From positions 806,056-870,055 of the forward strand of contig WELA01006786.1 in assembly GCA_009602735.1 (NCBI GenBank): DNA of 64,000 bases, given 5' to 3'. The translations under genes and the position numbers were made by a program. Under the pieces are notes generated by a model. That model had not been told where the DNA came from and did no database searches. It saw only the letters and a list, made by a program, of their open reading frames with translations. Positions 57,433 through 64,000 of the stretch are shown here, piece by piece (the stretch's first letter is position 1; each line of letters starts with the position of its first letter). Source of the stretch: Mesotaenium endlicherianum. Its lineage: Eukaryota; Streptophyta; Zygnematophyceae; Zygnematales; Mesotaeniaceae.

Positions 57433-60400
57433 ATGAGGTCGCTCTCTGACCTTGCACAAATATGGAGGCCAAATCCAGGAAGACCTTACCGTGAAACCAA
57501 GAATAACTGGTATGTCTTTGTGCGAGTACGACTTTTAAATCAGTATTGCAGTTGACCGCTGGCCTTCATTAACTTGCATATACAAACTTTTCTTGCATAT
57601 GTATCAAAATCTAAATGCTTAATGAAAGTCTGCAGCTTGAGAAAAGCACTTGACAAAGGACACCATTTTCCAACTGCTGAATGTTGAATGTCTGAGATCT
57701 GCTAAACACTTAAATCTGGCCATCGAATCACATTCAACGTGTTCTGTAGGTTTTACCTGATCGACCGTGCGTGCATTTGTTCATGTTAGAAAGTTTGGTT
57801 CTAACCAGCACTTACTTGACAATTCTTGGTTTCACTATACATAGGTATTTGATTGGAAGCACTCGAGGGAAAAGCCTGGTGGACTTGTGTGAGCTTCCAG
57901 GCAGCAACGGTGCAAGTGTTCTGGTGCTTGGCTGTGAAGACATCCGTCATGTCCTCAAGACATCTGCTGAGAATGTATCTGCATTCCATGAAGGTATATG
58001 TGAGCAACTACCTGGTATGGGCCATAGACTTCATGTTGTGCATGACGTATGAGCTTGAAGCTGCCTGGATACACGTCAACCACCTCTGCCTTGGAATCCC
58101 AAAAGAATCCTTCATCCGCCAGACTCAAACGACTTCACCAAGGCTTTCGCAAGATCAGAAACACGTGGCTATTCCTTTCCAAGGAAGGGTCCTTGACTGG
58201 ACCTCTTGTCTCACATAAGTTGCCACAGCTAGTTGAAGAGTATGGTTTGAGCAATATATCATTCACATACCTGCTTCTAGAATCAGTTACATCAGGCCTT
58301 CTTGCAGATGAATTTAAGAACACAGAACACACAACAACTCGGGCTTGAACTTCATTCAATGCTTGCTGCCTGCGGAATGTACCAGGCCCTCTTACACACA
58401 TTAAAGAGAAAGGAATCTGTGGTTGGGCTTGAAGATAAAGAATTACCTGTAGTTTCTTCCAGAAGTATGTGCTAGGCTCTATTGCCAACAACAGAGACGA
58501 TAAAAGAGAATGACCTGCCAGAAGCATAGACAACATGTCGAGCAACCACACTATCAGTGTGTCCTGCGCATTAGCAGCAAGTTTGGATTTGCACTCTTTG
58601 TGATGATCTGGTCAAGACTCGTGGCAAGCTTCTGGAGAAGAAGCATGGGTGCAATCTTCAGTAAGGTAGAGATGTTTCTTGGGTGCCAATGGAGGAAGTG
58701 CAAGAAAGTGCTCTCAAGAGTTTATTTTAGACATGTGGACATTATACTGAACTCATTCAAAATATGCAGATAACTACGACATAATCATCATTCAAATCTT
58801 GGTGCAGATAAGGTGTGTATTGCCCAGTTTCTAAGAAAATAGGGCAGCTAAAGCTCTTCACCAGCATGGTCTTTGATATTGTTTGTCTTGTGCATGAGGG
58901 TGCATGCTTGCAGGCACACTCGAAGAGCGGAACCTGAAGTTCCACCTCAACGACATCAATGACGTAGTGCTGGCCCGGGCTGCTCTGCTGCTGCTGATTG
59001 CTTCCACCTGCAATGCATCCTCGGAGTCCGACCTCGACTTCCTGTGGGCTGTGTGGTACCACCTGGCGCTCACCAAGGAGCAATATACCAGACTGTCCTC
59101 CTTTATTAGCAGGCTGCTGATCTCCTTGGACACTCTAGACCTCAACCTTATCAATGTGCCAGACAGCTCTACCCGGGAACGGATTGCCAAAGTCGTCAGG
59201 AAATGGCAAGAGTTTCAGGAAGTTTCTGGCTTAGATGCGGCAAAAGCTCGCAGGAATGTCTTTGAGGGGGCCATCACAAAGAAGCGCAGAGCTGCAAGGG
59301 AGGCTGGAGAGCTGAATCCTAGCTCATTGGATGTGGTATCAAGCATTGATGATTACATCGAAGGCCTTAGCTTGCCAGTCTCCTCCCAGAGCTTTACAGA
59401 TGGATCTGGCGGCGTGAGCGAAGTACACCGGCAGGCGTATCAGAGGGAGGCAGACAGGTGGTATCACACGGGGTTGTCAGGGCAAAAGACATCAAATTCT
59501 GTTACCACCGCATGCAAGGGCCTTACTGCAAATGTGACACTGATGAACGTGGATATCCGGCAGTGGCCTCAGGACTGTCGCAGCTGTCCCTTCTATTCTT
59601 ACTTTCCCCTCCCCGCCAAGTACCACCCAGAGAGGGGCACCCACAACATTGCAAAGCAGGCACAGGCGCAGGGGGCCAGCAGCTGCAACGAGAACAATTT
59701 CCTCCACAGTTGCTGCCGGGACGTGCTCAAAGACTGGGTCTTGGGGTTTAAGAAGTGGACTGTTGCAGAGCGCGTGACGGTGACCCTGTGGGGCGGGGAC
59801 GCGCTGCAGCTGTGCCTCTACACGCTCTACCCCAGGCCCATTGACAGCCCAAAGCAAGAGCCTGGCCCATGCACACAAGTCAGAGGAACAACTAGTCTTA
59901 CTTCCAGTGACTGCCCAGAGCACGAGCCTGGCCCTGGCACACCAGTCAATGGAACAGCCAGTCTTACTCTCAGGGAAAGGGAGGACAGGGAGGAAGAGGT
60001 GCACTGCAGAACAGCTGTCGGTGACAGTAGGTTTGACGCCATTGAGACGTCCACCCTGGCAGATGGCGTCGGGTTGCTCAACCTGCTGCTTTGCTGCGGG
60101 CCGCTGCTCAAGCAGTGAGTCATCTCTACACTCCTTCTTGCTGGATATATAAGAGCACAACTTACAAGCTCTGTTTCCAGAAAATTAAGCATGGTAAGGG
60201 ATTTACGCCGTTGTTGACAGCGCAAGCATATTGATCGTTTACACTAGTGACGGACACGCACCTTGACCCGGGCTGGCTTACGACGCGTTGTATTCTCCCA
60301 AAAGCGCGAGAAAAAGCCCACTTGTTTGGAGACTTAGAAAGGGCTGTCTATTGTTTCTCCTTGCGTCCACTGAACCAAGAAGGTGTTGGCTGAGTGTGCA

Positions 60401-63303
60401 GGCATGCGCGCGCCCGCCTGGTGACAGGAACAAGCCTGTGGTACACGGTAGCACCCACAGTGAGTGCCTATGCAGAAGTAAGCCTGGGGTTTGACGTGCG
60501 GCTGCTGCCCTCAATGCTGGGTCTGCATCTTTGCAGTGACTTTCTGTTTGGAACCTCCTCTTTGCCGCCACAGAACCGCCAGTGCTTGCGTAAAGAGTTG
60601 CCTGCCTCCTGCATAGAAGTGGTCCTTGAATGGGCCCCCTCTTCCGTAAAGTGTGCAACAGCTGACAGCAGCAGCAGCAGCCGGGCAAGCTGGGGCTGTG
60701 ACAGGGGCTTTCTCGGAGACCCTGTCGCGGGGCACCTGACGCCCCTTACTCTTGTGGGTCTAGACGCCAGCAGTAGAAGAAGACCAAATGATGCTGCTGC
60801 GCCCCCTGGAATTGGGGAATCAGATGACGCAATCTGCCACATCACAAACGCTCTGCAGACCCTTGCCGACAACTGCTTTAATGTGGGACCTATGGAAATG
60901 ATTGCCCCGGCAATGACATCCCTCACATTCATTCTCCTTATTCTTAGACTGGGCACTCTGCTCTCCAACAGCGTGTTGTACTGCTGCACTTCCATTGCAG
61001 ACATCTTTCCCTGTCTTCTCCCTTCCATGAACGAGACCTCCGTTTCTGCTCAGAAGACCTTCAGCCACGGCTGGCACGCGATGTTAGGTCTCTTGGCTCG
61101 TTCTGGGATTGGTGATGCACAAGCGTGGCTGTTTCCTGCACCTTCCCCAAGCCTGACAGCCTATCCTATCACACTATACTCAAAACAGCTCTTGGGGGTG
61201 CTGAGCTTCAGCAACGCTCTCGGACCTTTTTACATGAGGCTGTGCCTTGTAGTCCTAGAAGAGGAGGCTTATCTGAGTAGGTTCCTTGAGCACTTACCTA
61301 AGCTGCTGCAGGCGCTCTTTTTTAGAGACCAACACATGTCTTCTGATCGTCTAGCTTCCCTACTGGGTAAGACAGCTGTGCACATCATTGATAATTTCAG
61401 CGTCACGTGGGACAATAAGCGGCTCATCTTCCCTCTGCCCGCTGGGCACAACTTGCCAGAAAGACTCACGGCTGTGGCGCTGGCAGAAGTGGTCGGGTGC
61501 AAAGTGGTGGGGGAGCCTGTTCTGCTCTCAGAGTTTGAGAGAGAGGCTGTTCCAGAGGTCTCCTCAGAGCAGGATGTTACACAAAGAAGCTCCGTCGACT
61601 GAGCATAAAAGCTTCGGAGGTGGTGCGGGCTACGCTGCTGACAGCAGCTCCAGTGCAGGCCCACCTGTGCCAGCTGTCAGCGTCACTGCACTCAGCGAGC
61701 ACGTGCATCAGTACACTGGCACCGTGAGCTTCACGCCTTTGTCCCAAGGCCAAGTGAAAATGAGGGAGCTACAGCTGGTGGGGGAGGACTACTACGAAGA
61801 TGCCACCTGGTCTGTGGAAATCTCTGTTGGAAGGTGCGCTATCTCACTTGTCACTAACGGAGCTGTCGCGTCAAAACTGGCAGGCCCTTGGTGGAGAGCA
61901 GCGTACGAATTGGTCTCATCCCATCTAACTTCTGCCACCTCTCTACTATTTACCCATCCTTTAGCTTGCTATTCTTGATGGTTCTATCTGTAGGCAGGCC
62001 AGCTGGCTGGTGCTTGTGAGGAACCTGCATCTCTTTTGTCAAAGTCATTTTAATTTCGATGTTTCATGAATGACACATCATTGCTGGAAGCGCGTACTGC
62101 AAGCCCACGCGGTCAGTGCACTTGATGGACAGTCCTACGTCATGCGTCTTGCCCCTGACAACCACTTTCTCTAACATGGCTTGTTCTCTGGATGGTCGCA
62201 GCGATGTTGTGGTGCTGCGAGTGGCGTGGCCGGTGGTAGTGCCGTTTGCCGAGCTGCAGGTGTCGCGCAAGCGCGGCACCATCTCCTTCAGCCTCCCCAA
62301 GAGCGCCACGTGGCCCCCGGTGGGCGCCAAGAAGTTGAGCATGGAGGCCCTGCAGCCGTGGCCCTTAGGGAGCGCGGAAGACAAGAGGCTGGATCTGTGC
62401 GTGCAAGGCATGTTCAGCTTGGCGGAAAAGAGCCATCTGAAAGCTTGCAATTGGGGCACCGCGCACTTGAACCTTCGCAACACTGTGAGGAGCATCTTCG
62501 AGCGCTTCGCAAACCGGACGCTGGCGTTTCTCAGCATCAGGGACGCGACTGTCCCCGAGGATGAAGCGGAGCACCTGTACCTTCTCATTCACTCCATCCG
62601 AGAGACTCCCTTGGGCTTCCCTGTGCTGGAGATTGTTTGCCTTGATGTCCTCAGATCAAGGAGGATGTGGCAAAGAGGAGAGATTGACGACGTGGCACTG
62701 AATGAGCATTTATCAAACCTTGCGGACGCCAACAAAAAGCAAGGGCTGAAGGTGAGGTGGTGCAGCTCAGGCTTGGAGATTGCCACCTTTGGCGAGCTCT
62801 TGACGAGGTGCTCGCATCTGTTAGAGCCCTCCAGGTGGCAGATGAGCCAGATGGCGCAGTCTGGGTGGATGGCGACCTTCCTGCCTCTGGTGTACCCGGA
62901 GGAGATATATGGCACAGGCATCGAACTACCCTGCTGGCCATCCCACAGCGCGATGAAAGTCTTGATGGGCGAGCTTAGCAATGAGATAAAAGCTGGAGAA
63001 AACAAGCCTTCGTCCCCGTACTATGCAGACAACATACGTGGCACTGCCTTCGTTATAGGCACTGCCTTCTCGGCTAGTGCAGGCCAGGGAAGCGGAACTT
63101 TAACCATGGAGCAAAGGGAGGAGCGCCCAAAGGGTATATTGAAAATGTGTGACATGTGTGGTGTAGCTGACAAGAAGGTTCATAGGTGTAATGCATGCAA
63201 GATTGCTGCGTACTGCAATAGAGAGTGTCAGAAACGCGACTGGCCTCGCCACAAAGTGCTCTGCAAGCCCAGCCAGCCTGGCCCTGCAGGGGGCCTTTTA
63301 TGA
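57433..63303 (+). CDS. DUF4470 and MYND zinc-finger protein, copy 3 (one frameshift in a linker)
   Basis: Exons: 57433-57509, 57845-57993, 58914-60114, 60402-61833, 62202-63303, with the same five-exon layout and phases as copy 1. Exon 1 encodes MRSLSDLAQIWRPNPGRP... The DUF4470 region is SLVDLCELP, CEDIRHVLKT, LKFHLNDINDVVLARAALLLL, LWAVWYHL. The MYND finger CDMC...CNAC...YC...C...H...C lies just before the stop at 63301-63303. Summed exon length is one base over a multiple of three. The frame slips between about 61570 and 61590, in the Gly/Ser-rich linker after FEREAVPEVSSEQ, and resumes at AGYAADSSSS. This could be a true lesion or a one-base sequence error. Exon 3 is slightly longer than in copy 1 because of a duplicated linker (CPEHEPGPGTPVNGT-type repeat, ~59840-59975). 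Function is unknown. Confidence 0.72.
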
Positions 63304-64000
63304 TGAAGAAGGCAGTGCATGATTGAGGCCTATACGACCAATAACGTAGTATATGCTTTTAAGGTTATATCTGGCCTGCTGTGGACAGTTTTGCAGTATA
63401 TGCACAAGACGTGAGGCACTAAACATTTGTGCGTGAATTTAGTATGGCCACTTGTGCAATTTAAGCCGTTCATTGTAGCCAAGCAGTGAAGCAAAAAACG
63501 TCATGTAACAACTTTCAAAGAACGCAGTGGGTCGTCAGGATGACAAAAATAGTAGCACTACATGGCAGTCAAAGCTTCAAAACCAGATATATGTGAAGTC
63601 ATAATGGTGGGGCCACCTTTTTTAGTAAACATTCTGAGGTAGCTATAAGAGTACTCAGTGTAATATTGACTTTCAACACTATTTGCGTGGAAAAAATTGT
63701 CTAATGTCCGCTTGTTCCTTCTTCAATGTTGACGTAAAACAAATTAGTGATGCAACTTCATTTCTTTTGAACCAAACATGTCAATGCATACAACAATTTG
63801 TTTTCTTGGAGAAGCTTTCAATTAGCTAACCTACACTGACGTGCTAGGTTGCAACTAATTTAGCATCAAGGTGGTGGATTGCAGTCTACCATTGACCTCA
63901 AAAATGTGCATTGATTCTTCATCTATTGTGCACATTTTCTTACTACTCGTTCGATGAAATAGTAAGAAACAACCACAGACAGTTTAGCGTAGGGTTACGC
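63304..64000. other. 3' flank of copy 3
   Basis: No coding sequence seen. A TGTAAC near 63505 could be a green-algal type polyadenylation signal. The rest is AT-rich and featureless. Confidence 0.45.

Larger units (their letters stand above)
55181..64000 (+). repeat. Tandem unit 3 of the DUF4470-MYND array (right end outside window)
   Basis: The 5' flank (55360-57430) aligns with 33965-35815 and 45370-46850. It includes a palindrome-like motif CTTCGCGT...ACGCGAAG (57188, compare 35577 and 46610). The gene follows. The 3' end of the unit is not reached. Confidence 0.65.

Noticed and set aside
1-64000. tRNA, rRNA or CRISPR features
   Set aside because: No convincing tRNA T-loop plus anticodon arm, no rRNA sequence and no spaced short repeats of CRISPR type were seen by eye. 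A tRNA scan was not possible.

Overview
The window reads as nuclear DNA of a green-lineage alga, most likely a streptophyte alga. It carries a nuclear, transit-peptide-bearing psbX gene and a pheophorbide a oxygenase gene, both with GT-AG introns. It also carries a Gypsy retroelement with an internal cytosine-DNA methyltransferase, an arrangement reported from the charophyte Klebsormidium nitens. Species cannot be fixed from sequence alone.

Layout. (1) Positions 1-19106 are retroelement territory, all on the minus strand. A chromodomain-bearing Ty3/Gypsy element (A, 1-5649, running off the left edge) sits inside the integrase region of a second Gypsy element (B, 5650-16020). B has a 1459-codon gag-protease frame, then a frame encoding DNA methyltransferase, reverse transcriptase, RNase H and the start of integrase, behind a ~1 kb 5' LTR. 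A second, ~98.5% identical LTR lies at 18108-19106, across 2.1 kb of AT-rich DNA. (2) At 19.1-21.3 kb there is a gene-free stretch with a cluster of four CACGTG palindromes. (3) Positions 21310-27762 (+) are a nine-exon pheophorbide a oxygenase gene; the splice phases all agree and give 616 aa. (4) Positions 28787-29537 (-) are two-exon psbX (117 aa), convergent with the oxygenase gene. Its upstream region holds two unrelated 10-bp tandem repeats. (5) 30.3-35.8 kb is mostly gene-free. (6) From about 34 kb to the right edge lies a three-copy tandem array with a unit of about 10.6-11 kb. Each unit carries a five-exon gene for a large protein with an N-terminal DUF4470 domain and a C-terminal MYND zinc finger. 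Copy 1 (35818-42070) is open throughout (1385 aa), copy 2 (46857-52243) is a pseudogene, and copy 3 (57433-63303) has one net frameshift in a linker. An 897-base N gap lies near the copy 1/copy 2 border.

The two plastid genes belong to photosystem II assembly and chlorophyll breakdown, but nothing in the sequence ties them into one unit. The points most worth pursuing are the methyltransferase-bearing retroelement, the unidentified coiled-coil ORF downstream of element A's pol gene, and the DUF4470-MYND array with its conserved stop codon overlapping a 5' splice site.
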